A stretch of DNA of 48,614 bases from the NCBI RefSeq assembly GCF_025060895.1, contig NZ_JANZKV010000270.1, positions 1 through 48,614 on the forward strand, written 5' to 3'. Each line of letters opens with the position of its first letter. Position 1 is the stretch's first letter. The notes beneath the pieces are model-generated. The model was not told where the DNA came from, made no database searches, and saw only the letters and a program-made list of their open reading frames with translations. The position numbers and the translations under genes are program-made. The stretch is from Stieleria sedimenti (GTDB lineage Bacteria; Planctomycetota; Planctomycetia; Pirellulales; Pirellulaceae). Shown piece after piece: positions 29,086-37,413 of this stretch.

Positions 29086-30690
29086 TCACGCCGACGCTTG
29101 ATTGGAGCGTGATTCCACTTTCAGCACGACGGCTGTCATGTCGTCGTGCTGGGGATCGGGGGCCGAGAATGCCTGGGCATTGCGGCACAGTGCTTCGATG
29201 ATTTCGGCGGCCGGACGGTGGCGGTTGGACCTGACCTGATCCAACGCCCGCTTCATGCTGTAAAGCTCATCTTCAGCGTCCGCAGCTTCGGGAATGCCAT
29301 CGGTCAACAATAGAATCAGCTGCGACGGTTGCAAGGTGATCGGTACCGAGGTCTCGATCACCGCGTCGTCGACCAAGCCCAGCGGCAGGCCAGTGGACTC
29401 GAGCGTTTTCACCTGGCCGTCGGCGTCCAACAAGTTGCTTTGATGTCCGGCACCGGCGTAGACAAACGAGTGGTCGGCCGGATTAAAACGACCTAAAAAC
29501 AGCGTCACAAAATAGCCGTCTTCAAAGTCGGGGGCCAACAACTTGTTCAGACGCGTCAAGATTTCACCGACGTCGGAGTAGGTCTCCGCCAGTGCTCGAA
29601 GATAGGCGCAGGTTTCCGTCGCCAACAACGCCGGCCCCGTCCCATGACCGCTCACGTCTGCAACAACGATTCCCAGACAACCGTCCGGCATCTCGACAAA
29701 GTCATAGAAGTCTCCGCTGGTGATTTCCGCAGGATACGATAGCCCGGCGAGGTCAAAGCCGGGGATCAGGGGCACTGAGCTGGGAAGCAATCTCTGTTGG
29801 ATCGCCCCCGCCAAACGAAGCTGCGCTTGGTTCTCCAAATTCTCTCGTTCGGCTTTCAAACGAGCGTGGCGTTCGGCGAAGGTGGTCAAGCGGACCTCTT
29901 TTTCTCTCAATTCCTCTTCCGCGTTCAGACGGCTCTCGATCGCTCGGCGATGGCGCCGCATGCCCGACGCGATTCCCGTCAATCCGATCACCCAGAGCAG
30001 GCCGTGCCCGGCGCAAACCGCGATAGTCTCCTTCCTGCCGGCGTCCCAAAGCGGTTGCATGGGCACCGACACACTGATGCCTCCGCGGATCTGACCGATT
30101 TGGTAACCCTGCTCGGCGTGGCACTCCAGACACTTCTGTTCGGTCACCAATGGCCGCATCAATCGAATGTAGCTCCCGCCGGGCAGTCGCTCCAAACTGC
30201 ACACTTCGTTTTCGCCGGCGTCCAGCAACCGTAGCGCTTCGGATTCCCAAGGGTCGGGCGCGTTGAGGGGGTTGATGGGCCTGAGACTGGTTAGATGGCT
30301 GCGGACGCCATACGCTTCCGCCTCCATTTCGTAGACCTGGCGCGTCGCGGTGGCCGGATTGATCAGCGTCAATGTCCCGCGCGGCGTGCTGACTTCACGT
30401 CGCGGGCTGCCGGCAAGGTAGACGTTTGGCCGGGTTTCGCCGCTCACCCAAACATAAACACCGCCATGCTCGGCCAACCAGCGGCGATAAACCAGATCCT
30501 TCTCGTAAGCGGTCTCGGCGTTCTTGCGGCCGATCTCAAAAATGTTCTGTCGCTGTTCGTGAACACTCCAAGCCAGCGAACACGCCGCGGCCGCGGTCCA
30601 CATCCCCACCAAGCCCCAGAAATGCGAACGAAACCGTATCGCGTCGGAGCCACGCGTTGCTGCAACAAGCACGGTGTTGCTGGCCATCAT
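29086..30690 (-). CDS. Membrane haem-sensor (Tll0287/DUF3365-like) PP2C-type SpoIIE phosphatase
   Basis: The 534-residue protein has a transmembrane helix at about 25-43. A Tll0287-like sensor domain follows (VYVWVSGETRPN, then GTLTLINPATATRQVYE), ending with a c-type haem motif C187-LEC-H191 and GGISVSVPM. A second transmembrane helix (about 222-243), a Glu/Arg-rich coiled coil (245-295) and a SpoIIE PP2C domain come next, with metal ligands in GDFYD (326-330), ADVSGHG (344-350), LLTDG and HDDMT. The inferred role is a periplasmic haem/redox or gas sensor controlling a cytosolic Ser/Thr phosphatase that acts on an anti-sigma antagonist. Two adjacent ATGs (30690, 30687) are possible starts. 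MenB lies 179 bp upstream. Confidence 0.88.
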   Translation of the reverse strand: MMASNTVLVAATRGSDAIRFRSHFWGLVGMWTAAAACSLAWSVHEQRQNIFEIGRKNAETAYEKDLVYRRWLAEHGGVYVWVSGETRPNVYLAGSPRREVSTPRGTLTLINPATATRQVYEMEAEAYGVRSHLTSLRPINPLNAPDPWESEALRLLDAGENEVCSLERLPGGSYIRLMRPLVTEQKCLECHAEQGYQIGQIRGGISVSVPMQPLWDAGRKETIAVCAGHGLLWVIGLTGIASGMRRHRRAIESRLNAEEELREKEVRLTTFAERHARLKAERENLENQAQLRLAGAIQQRLLPSSVPLIPGFDLAGLSYPAEITSGDFYDFVEMPDGCLGIVVADVSGHGTGPALLATETCAYLRALAETYSDVGEILTRLNKLLAPDFEDGYFVTLFLGRFNPADHSFVYAGAGHQSNLLDADGQVKTLESTGLPLGLVDDAVIETSVPITLQPSQLILLLTDGIPEAADAEDELYSMKRALDQVRSNRHRPAAEIIEALCRNAQAFSAPDPQHDDMTAVVLKVESRSNQASA

Positions 30691-30869
30691 GATTGCGGCC
30701 CTCGATCATCTGATGCGGACCCCCTGCCACTCGGCGTCGATGACGACGTGACGCTCCTGGACTGCGCATCTCATCGCATCTCATCACAACCGACTGAGAA
30801 TCTATTATACCCGAGCCGCGTTCAAATCGGCACCGCTCGCGTCAATACGACACAGGGCATCGTGCCGCG

Positions 30870-31652
30870 CTAGCTTCGATACCTCTCAAACTCCGGTTTG
30901 CGTTTCTCTTTAAAGGCTTGCACACCTTCTTTCGATTCCTCGGTGCCGTAGAACAGTTTGACGGCTTGCAAGCCCATCGCGGAAAGGCCGCTGATGTGGG
31001 CGCTGTCGGCGTTCATGGAGTACTTGGCGATGGCCAGCGCCGTGGGACTCTTTTCCAAAATCTCCCGGCACCACTGTTCGACTTCCTTGTCCAGTTCGCT
31101 GTCCGGCACGACGACGTTCGCTAAGCCCATGCGGACGGCTTCGGCACCGGAGTATTGGCGACACAGGAACCACATTTCCCGGGCGCGTTTTTCGCCGATC
31201 ACGCGTGCCATGTAGGCGGTCCCAAAACCGGGGTCGACCGAACCGACGCGGGGGCCGACTTGCCCGAACACCGCGGATTCGGCGGCAATGGTCAGGTCAC
31301 ACAACAGCGCCAACACATTGCCGCCGCCGATCGCATAACCTTGCACCCTGGCGATGACCGGTTTGGGAGCATCACGAATGGCGGCTTGCAGTTCCTCCAG
31401 CGGTAGACCAATTGTTCCGCGACCTTGATACTGGCCTTCGTGGGCGGACTGGTCACCGCCGGTCGAAAACGCCTTGCCGCCGGCGCCGGTCAGCACGATG
31501 ACGCCAATCGCATCCTCCCAAGCGGCTCGCTTGAACGCATCGATCAATTCTTCGCAGGTCTCGGCGCGGAACGCATTGTAGACCTCCGGTCGGTTGATCG
31601 TAATCGTCGCCACACCGTCCTTGGCTTCGAACAAAATGTCCTGGTAGCTCAT
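30870..31652 (-). CDS. menB: 1,4-dihydroxy-2-naphthoyl-CoA synthase (MenB-like crotonase)
   Basis: The 260-residue crotonase-fold enzyme is predicted to cyclise succinylbenzoyl-CoA in menaquinone synthesis. MenB-specific signatures are AFSTGGDQ (61-68), GYAIGGGNVLALLCDLTIAA (105-124), GQVGPRVGSVDPGFGTAYMAR and MWFLCRQYSGAEA, plus the C-terminal EKRKPEFERY. GGAGGAAG lies about 5 nt before the ATG. No other men gene is adjacent. The nearest competing assignment is another CoA hydrolase such as BadI-type; the FLCRQY block favours MenB. It is divergent from the Wzz-like gene and upstream of the PP2C gene. Confidence 0.8.
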   Translation of the reverse strand: MSYQDILFEAKDGVATITINRPEVYNAFRAETCEELIDAFKRAAWEDAIGVIVLTGAGGKAFSTGGDQSAHEGQYQGRGTIGLPLEELQAAIRDAPKPVIARVQGYAIGGGNVLALLCDLTIAAESAVFGQVGPRVGSVDPGFGTAYMARVIGEKRAREMWFLCRQYSGAEAVRMGLANVVVPDSELDKEVEQWCREILEKSPTALAIAKYSMNADSAHISGLSAMGLQAVKLFYGTEESKEGVQAFKEKRKPEFERYRS

Positions 31653-31839
31653 TTTCGCTTCCTCCGATCGGTCTGCTGCTGCGTCGTTCCGGGGCGGTCA
31701 AAACTCCTGCGTCAGCAAAGAACGTAACCGATTTTTCACAAACTTGTTTCGCCGTGCTCGACGCCGGGTTAGCATAGGGCCCCTGGCACCCCCACCCCGA
31801 CTCTTTCCCCTCACCATTGGATCCGCGACGAGTCAAACC

Positions 31840-33015
31840 ATGACGAACGTACCAGAACCGGCCGTTTCAGATCGCACGGCAGCGCAGGGCCGCACACGCA
31901 CCACGATTCTGCGCCGCCTGCGCTGGAGCGTTCCACTTGGCATTCTCTTCGCCGCGATAGGAGGTTACTCCGTTGTTGCAACCGTCACGCCTCGGTTCAA
32001 AGCGAGCTTTGTTCTGTCCGCGAACCACGCCCCTGACTTCGAAGCCCACACGGCGACGCACTCAAGTCACTTAGCCGACCGAGAGAAAGAATTCGTGTTG
32101 AGCGAATCGGTCCTCGACCCGGTCCTCTCCGATCCGGCAATCGAACGTTCGCCGACGTTGTCCAACTCCGAACTCGCTGCGGAAACGCTACGCCAGAATC
32201 TTTTGATTGAATCAGGAAGTAGCGGCAGCACCATCGTGATCAGCTACATCGATTCGGATCCCAACGCGGCATCGGACGTGTGCAATTTGGTAGCGGAACA
32301 GTATCTGGCCCGTCGAAGCGAATTTGACACCCGCCGCGTGTCGCGTTTGGAAGCGTGGCTTGAACCACAAGTGGAGCAGCAGAAAAGAAAGGTCGAAGAG
32401 CTTGAGAAACAAGTCGCTCGTGCGGCCAGAGAACAGTCATCGAAGTTTGATGCGTTCGCGGTCGGGCCAAGACATCGCGAGTTGCAATACGATCGAGCCA
32501 TGCACCTGCAACGAAAGATCGACGAAGTCGAAGTGGATCTTGCGGTTTTGAACGCGGTCGAGATCAAACCGGTCAGCGTGGGATCCTCCGTGATCGACCA
32601 AAATGACGAGCCCGGAGACACCAAAGCGAAGGATTCGGCCGAACTCGCGGATGCCGATGCCCCGTCCCAAACCGCCGACCAGAGACATCGGCTGGAAGTC
32701 TCTCACGCAATCCTGACAGAACGATACGCCGAGGTGAATCGCCAGCTAAATACGGTCGAAGGACGTAGCGTTGCGTTGCAGTTCGCGAAGGATGATCTGG
32801 AGCGAGCACGTGCAGTGCTTCACAGAGTGGTGGATCGACTCGAGGCCGTCATGCTCGAAAGTCTGCAAGGCCCTTCCGTCGTCGCGGTGTCCCGGGCAAC
32901 GCCCCCCGCTGCTCCGATCAATGACATGCCCACCCAGAAAGCCGCACTCGCCGCCGGAATCGGATTTCTGATCCCGACATTGTTGGGTTGTTTCTGGGGA
33001 CGACGCAGGGTTTGA
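31840..33015 (+). CDS. Wzz/GumC-like polysaccharide chain-length or export protein
   Basis: The 391-residue inner-membrane protein has a first helix (about 29-49), a Wzz-like periplasmic region (FKASFVLS; many VLSESVLDPVLSDP-type segments), long coiled coils (about 180-230 and 290-340) and a second helix near the C-terminus (about 365-385), ending GRRRV. This is the topology of polysaccharide co-polymerases without a kinase domain. The inferred role is to control chain length of a surface polysaccharide; no glycosyltransferases are adjacent. The ATG at 31840 is chosen; a TTG at 31744 would add residues with no family match. Confidence 0.7.
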   Translation: MTNVPEPAVSDRTAAQGRTRTTILRRLRWSVPLGILFAAIGGYSVVATVTPRFKASFVLSANHAPDFEAHTATHSSHLADREKEFVLSESVLDPVLSDPAIERSPTLSNSELAAETLRQNLLIESGSSGSTIVISYIDSDPNAASDVCNLVAEQYLARRSEFDTRRVSRLEAWLEPQVEQQKRKVEELEKQVARAAREQSSKFDAFAVGPRHRELQYDRAMHLQRKIDEVEVDLAVLNAVEIKPVSVGSSVIDQNDEPGDTKAKDSAELADADAPSQTADQRHRLEVSHAILTERYAEVNRQLNTVEGRSVALQFAKDDLERARAVLHRVVDRLEAVMLESLQGPSVVAVSRATPPAAPINDMPTQKAALAAGIGFLIPTLLGCFWGRRRV

Positions 33016-33154
33016 AAAGGGGCGGCAGGATGCGTCGTAGTCGGTCTAGCGTTCAACACCATGCATCACCCCGAGAGGGGTGAAAGCCAGTAGCCGGTGG
33101 TCGCGATAGCGCACCAACGGAAACGCAGAAGCAATGACTGCTTGACCCCGGCGG

Positions 33155-33288
33155 GCAACGCTGTGAAGCATTTTCCCCATGTGTTTCTTGAGGTTTTAGC
33201 GGCAGGGCGCGAGCCCTCCGGTTCTTCATCTTTGCCAAAACACCGGAGGGCTCGCGCCCTACCGCTAACAAATGCTTCACAGCGTTGC
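33155..33288. repeat. Nested inverted repeat (outer 19-bp, inner 26-bp arms)
   Basis: The outer arms 33155-33173 and 33270-33288 (GCAACGCTGTGAAGCATTT and its complement) match exactly. The inner arms 33196-33221 and 33242-33267 pair with one mismatch across a 20-nt loop; their core is TTAGCGGCAGGGCGCGAGC. The structure sits between the Wzz-like gene and the secreted concanavalin-like gene. The same core recurs at 34371 and near 34604, so it is a dispersed family. No ORF explains it. Confidence 0.9.
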
Positions 33289-33370
33289 TCTGCAGAACAT
33301 TGATCGATCGCTCGACCGGTCCATCACGCTTTGCGTTACAATTTGGCCATCTCACTTGAAGAGGCCTGGC

Positions 33371-34333
33371 ATGTGTTTCCACTACGTTGCGAATCAACGA
33401 ATCTACCGATCAACCCTGTTGTTGGTTCTCTTGGCGGCAGCGGTGTCGGACTGCCGTTCCTCGGCGGCCGAACCGCTGGCCGTTCCGCTCGCGCAGTCAT
33501 CCCTGCCCAGCGGCGATGGAATCGCGGCAGAGGTACTCGGCGCGGAACAGCGACGTCAGCATCCGGCGTTCATTTTTTTCGACGACTTTGAGTCTGGAGG
33601 GATCGGCGATCAATGGGATGAAACGCGCAACCCAAACGGAAACACCCTTTCGCTCGTTGCGGTCGATGAGGAAACCGCGGCGGTGGGATCTCGATCGCTG
33701 AAGGTCACCGCGCATCTCGGCAAAGACACCGGGGGTGGCATGACCAAGTGGTTTCCGTCCGCGCCAGACGTGTTAGTGAGATTCTACGTCCGCTTCGCCG
33801 CAGACAGTGATTACATCCATCACTTCGTCACGCTGCGCGCAAACCGTGGCTTGACCGGCGGAGACCGCTGGAGCGGTTTCGGCGGCGCGGGGAATCGACC
33901 ACCAGGAGACCAGCGTTTTTCCACCGCGCTGGAACCCTGGGGCAATTGGAGCAAATGGCCTGCACCGGGACGCTGGAATTTCTACAGCTATTGGCACCAG
34001 ATGAAGGCGAGTCCCGATGGTCGATATTGGGGCAACGGATTCCGGCCGGAAACCCAAGGTGACATCCCCAAGGACCAATGGATCTGCTGTGAATTCATGT
34101 TGCGACACAACACACCGGGTCAGCCTGATGGAGAGCAAGCCTATTGGATCAACGGCGAATTGCGGGGGCATTGGAAAGGGTTCAATTGGCGAACCGACGA
34201 GGCCTTGCAAGCGAACGCCTTGACGCTGGAAAGTTATGTGACGGATCGCTGGACCAAGAACCCGATCAACGTTGTTTACTTCGACAATCTGGTCATCGCC
34301 TCCCAATACATCGGCCCGGAAAAGCCGCGATGA
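33371..34333 (+). CDS. Secreted concanavalin-like / polysaccharide-lyase-like protein
   Basis: The 320-residue protein has a probable signal peptide (about 1-32, ending SSAAEP); a C at 28 is not in a convincing lipobox. The mature part starts FFDDFESG and has features of a laminin-G/concanavalin-like jelly-roll seen in carbohydrate-active proteins (VRFYVRF, WNFYSYWHQM, YWINGELRG, VVYFDNLVIA). No catalytic residues can be assigned, so polysaccharide lyase is only a possibility. The upstream open frame begins at 33272 inside the repeat and is unlikely to be translated. The gene is flanked on both sides by copies of the same dispersed palindrome. Confidence 0.65.
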   Translation: MCFHYVANQRIYRSTLLLVLLAAAVSDCRSSAAEPLAVPLAQSSLPSGDGIAAEVLGAEQRRQHPAFIFFDDFESGGIGDQWDETRNPNGNTLSLVAVDEETAAVGSRSLKVTAHLGKDTGGGMTKWFPSAPDVLVRFYVRFAADSDYIHHFVTLRANRGLTGGDRWSGFGGAGNRPPGDQRFSTALEPWGNWSKWPAPGRWNFYSYWHQMKASPDGRYWGNGFRPETQGDIPKDQWICCEFMLRHNTPGQPDGEQAYWINGELRGHWKGFNWRTDEALQANALTLESYVTDRWTKNPINVVYFDNLVIASQYIGPEKPR

Positions 34334-34367
34334 AGCTGAATCGGGGCCGGGCAACGCGATGATTCAA

Positions 34368-34625
34368 TTGTTAGCGGAAGGGCGTGAGCGGGCAGTCGAT
34401 TGAGTCGATGTTCCGAAACCAATGCCACATGCCAGGCGCGAACGCGTTAGCGCGGGGCGCCGCGTGGCCCCTTGCTTACGCGTGCGGGCTGTCGATTTAG
34501 TCGGGATCTGCTGAGTCAATCGTGAGCCGCTGGCCGTAAGGGCCTCGGGCAACGTCGCAGTGCCCGGCCGCTTACGCTTCGCGGCTCACAAAACCGACAG
34601 CCCGCTCGCGCCCTGCCGCTAACAA
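34368..34625. repeat. Compound palindromic array after the concanavalin-like gene
   Basis: The outer arms 34368-34393 and 34600-34625 pair with two mismatches in 26. Inner arms 34522-34540 (GTGAGCCGCTGGCCGTAAG) and 34571-34589 pair except for four central bases. A third pairing, 34479-34498 with 34591-34610, competes with the outer one. It lies between convergent genes and may terminate both, or be a mobile-repeat remnant. The core matches the repeat at 33196-33267. Confidence 0.85.
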
Positions 34626-34687
34626 CAAAACACCCCGCTTGGCGTCAAATACCAGAGTCACACTTCACAGCGTCGTCCTGTCCTGGC

Positions 34688-35482
34688 TCAGCCTTCTTGC
34701 TGGGTCGGGTATTCGGTGCGTTCGACTCGGTACAGTGCGATGCCCAGAAAAACGACGACCATCAGGCCCAGCAGCTGCAGATGGGTGGAGACGGGTTCGT
34801 TGCCGAAAATGTGTTCGGCTTGGCTGCGGGCATTGTCCCACTGCATCCAATCGGCCAACAATCCTCGCAGGCGGTAATTGATCGTGAACTTGTTGACCAG
34901 CGCAGGAATAAATGAGAAGACGTACTCCACCACGACGGTGTACATGACCGCAGCGACCATGGTGCGTCGATAGAACAGCGTGCCGATCATCAAGTACAGG
35001 GCGGCATGGACGAAGCACGACAGCACGACCAGTTTGGTCAACACCCACCACAATTCGGACCCGATGGGTGAATCGACCACGATGGTGCAGAGCGCGACCG
35101 CGGCCAGGGACGCGGAGAGCGTCCAAACCACGGCCGTCAAGTATTTTCCGATCAAGACCATCCGTCGGCCGGACGAACGCATGGTCAAATACACCCACGT
35201 TTGGCCTTCGATTTCCGTACTAACCGCCGGTGTCGCCCACAACAACAATCCCAACAGACAACTGACTTCGGGGATCAAAAAATACATCGCCATCCCCAGC
35301 GGCTCGATCATTTCCTCGGCTTCGAAACGCTCGCCCATTTCAATCTTTGCGATCAGATGAATGGCGGTGATGATCGCGACCGGAAACGCAACCAGGATGA
35401 ACCAAATCGCGATTCGGCCGATCGTCAGCGAACGACGCAGTTCGAAAATCATCACCGCCAGCGGCAGAGTCAGCTTGTTCAA
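34688..35482 (-). CDS. ABC-2-type transporter permease
   Basis: This is a 264-residue inner-membrane protein with about six hydrophobic helices and no ATPase motif. It has the pattern of an ABC permease subunit (IEGQTWVYLTMRSSGRRM is the coupling-type loop). TTG at 35482 starts it, overlapping the stop of the upstream ATPase gene (TTGA, 4 nt), which ties the pair. The exported substrate is unknown. The 3' end is followed by the compound palindrome on the way to the convergent concanavalin-like gene. Confidence 0.75.
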   Translation of the reverse strand: MNKLTLPLAVMIFELRRSLTIGRIAIWFILVAFPVAIITAIHLIAKIEMGERFEAEEMIEPLGMAMYFLIPEVSCLLGLLLWATPAVSTEIEGQTWVYLTMRSSGRRMVLIGKYLTAVVWTLSASLAAVALCTIVVDSPIGSELWWVLTKLVVLSCFVHAALYLMIGTLFYRRTMVAAVMYTVVVEYVFSFIPALVNKFTINYRLRGLLADWMQWDNARSQAEHIFGNEPVSTHLQLLGLMVVVFLGIALYRVERTEYPTQQEG

Positions 35483-36414
35483 GGCATTTCTCCGCGATGG
35501 TGTTTGAGCAGCGATTCGAACAGCGCTTCCAAATTGCCGTCGGACGTCCGCAACCGCTCGATCGATAGCCCATCACTGCGAATCCAATGCGGCAACTGAC
35601 GGTAGAACTCGCCGGGGTCGCGCAACGAAACCGCCAGTTCGGTCCGACCTGCGGACAAGGACAGCGAGTCGACCCACGGAACATCGGCCAATCGATGCAC
35701 CAGTCGCGCGGCGTCGGGTCCGAACACACGGACTTGTTGCGGCGTGTCAGCCAAGATCGATTCAATCTCTTCGGCGGTACCCGAAGCCAGCAAGCGTCCG
35801 CCATAAATCAACAAGAACGACGACGTGACCGCTTCGATCTCCTGCAACACGTGACTGGCAAACAACAGCCCTCGCCCTTCGTCCGCCCAGCCCTTCAGGA
35901 CCGCCGTCATGTCCGCCCGGCCGACCGGATCAAGCCCGTTGTAAGGTTCGTCCAAAATCAGCAGGTCCGGCTGGTGGGCGATCGCCTGGGCGATTTTTGT
36001 CCGTTGCCGCATTCCCAGCGAATAGGTTCCCATCGGCCGATGCATGGCATCGCTCATCCCCACGATCTCCAGTGCCTGCTCGGCCATCGTGCGACTCTGT
36101 CGACGCGAGATGCCGTGCAAGCGAACAAGATACTTCACCCATTCCAGCGCGGAGACGTTGGGATACAACACATCCGAAGCGGGGCAGAGGCCGATGTTGC
36201 GAAGAATCCTTCGGTCTTTCGTGGGGTTTCTTCCGAAGACACGCACGCTGCCCAGTGTGGGACAAAAATGGCCGATCAACAAATTGATCAGCGTCGTCTT
36301 GCCCGAACCGTTGGGTCCGATCAACCCATAGGCTGCCGATTCCAACGTGACGTTCAGATCGTTGACGCCGACGACGTTCCCGTACATCTTGCTGACTTGA
36401 TTGAGTTCAATCAT
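35479..36414 (-). CDS. ABC transporter ATP-binding protein (pair 2)
   Basis: The 311-residue ATPase has Walker A GPNGSGKTT (about 33-41), a signature-like segment YSLGMRQRTKIAQA, Walker B LLILDEPYNGLDP and an H-loop ASHVLQEIE. A C-terminal domain of about 90 residues is characteristic of ABC-2 exporters (CcmA/NatA-like). It pairs with the permease encoded immediately downstream (4-nt overlap) and lies 3 bp after the permease of pair 1. It energises export of an unknown substrate. Confidence 0.88.
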   Translation of the reverse strand: MIELNQVSKMYGNVVGVNDLNVTLESAAYGLIGPNGSGKTTLINLLIGHFCPTLGSVRVFGRNPTKDRRILRNIGLCPASDVLYPNVSALEWVKYLVRLHGISRRQSRTMAEQALEIVGMSDAMHRPMGTYSLGMRQRTKIAQAIAHQPDLLILDEPYNGLDPVGRADMTAVLKGWADEGRGLLFASHVLQEIEAVTSSFLLIYGGRLLASGTAEEIESILADTPQQVRVFGPDAARLVHRLADVPWVDSLSLSAGRTELAVSLRDPGEFYRQLPHWIRSDGLSIERLRTSDGNLEALFESLLKHHRGEMP

Positions 36415-36417
36415 CGC

Positions 36418-37413
36418 TCAAACACTTAGCCTCGCGACGATGCGACGATGAACGATCCAGAACCCGATCACGGTGATTCCGGCCAGGACTCCGATCGCGG
36501 GAACGACACTGGCGGCGGTGGTGTCCAGCCCGAACACCCAGGCTTCGACCTTACCGAGCGTGTGGTACGGCGACAGCAGTCTCCAGCGATCCAAATCCAC
36601 GCCGTACTCCTCCCAGTTGACCGGGCCGCGTCTCCGCCGCGGCGGGCGTTGGCCGGACATCGCCGCGGTGGTGAAGGTCAAGAATTGGTACGCCACAAAC
36701 CCCATCGCCCAGGTCGCAAACCAGGCAAACGTCGCGTAGCGACTTTCCGCGGTGAGCGACGAATAGACAACGGCCAGCGTCGTTGTCGGAAGCATCAAAA
36801 CCACCGATGCCGCCAAAATGCGTAACGGAATGTCCCAGGTCTGAGTGATCACCGACAAGTCGGGCGAGAGCAACACGCCGATCACGTACAGCAACAATGC
36901 CGGTACGGTCGCAACGACGGCCAGAAAAAACCAGATCACCGCGGACTTGCCGACAATGTACTGCGTCGGCGTCAGCGGCCGAGAAAAGTACATCAGGTAT
37001 GCCTTGGTGCGGAGATCGTAGGAGATCAACAGCGGAGCGATCAGGCCGATCAAACCGACCATCGCAAACAATTGTGGATAGCGGAAGTAGGCCAGGATCA
37101 GCGTCGACCAGACTTCATGCCGGGCCGATTCCATGTCCGCGAGAATCAAGGCTCCCAAGTCGGGACGTCCCAACGGACCGCTGACCGTGCTGACGATCAT
37201 CCGCTGCATGTCCGGCTCGGTCGATGAAAATTCAAACGCAAAAATCCCCAGTGCCGGCAACATGACCGGCAGCCAGGCCAGCACCAACAGCATCCGCAGC
37301 CAACGCCGCTTCATGATCAATGCGACGCCTCCGCGGGCGATCACCAATGGTCGAAGAAACTGATCGGCGCGAGCGCCCGACCACTTTCGATAGCCCAAAT
37401 CATGAACGGGCAC
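36418..37413 (-). CDS. ABC transporter permease (pair 1)
   Basis: The 331-residue inner-membrane protein starts with an amphipathic segment (VHDLGYRKWSGAR) seen in ABC-2 permeases, followed by about six helices, including one after MKRRWLRMLLVLAWLPVM. The start is GTG 37413, inside the last codons of the upstream ATPase gene (14-nt overlap). It pairs with that ATPase. The substrate is unknown. Confidence 0.8.
   Translation of the reverse strand: MPVHDLGYRKWSGARADQFLRPLVIARGGVALIMKRRWLRMLLVLAWLPVMLPALGIFAFEFSSTEPDMQRMIVSTVSGPLGRPDLGALILADMESARHEVWSTLILAYFRYPQLFAMVGLIGLIAPLLISYDLRTKAYLMYFSRPLTPTQYIVGKSAVIWFFLAVVATVPALLLYVIGVLLSPDLSVITQTWDIPLRILAASVVLMLPTTTLAVVYSSLTAESRYATFAWFATWAMGFVAYQFLTFTTAAMSGQRPPRRRRGPVNWEEYGVDLDRWRLLSPYHTLGKVEAWVFGLDTTAASVVPAIGVLAGITVIGFWIVHRRIVARLSV

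Noticed and set aside
33097-33303. 68-codon frame across the nested palindrome
   Set aside because: Encodes the repeat itself; reading frames through palindromes are not evidence of a gene.
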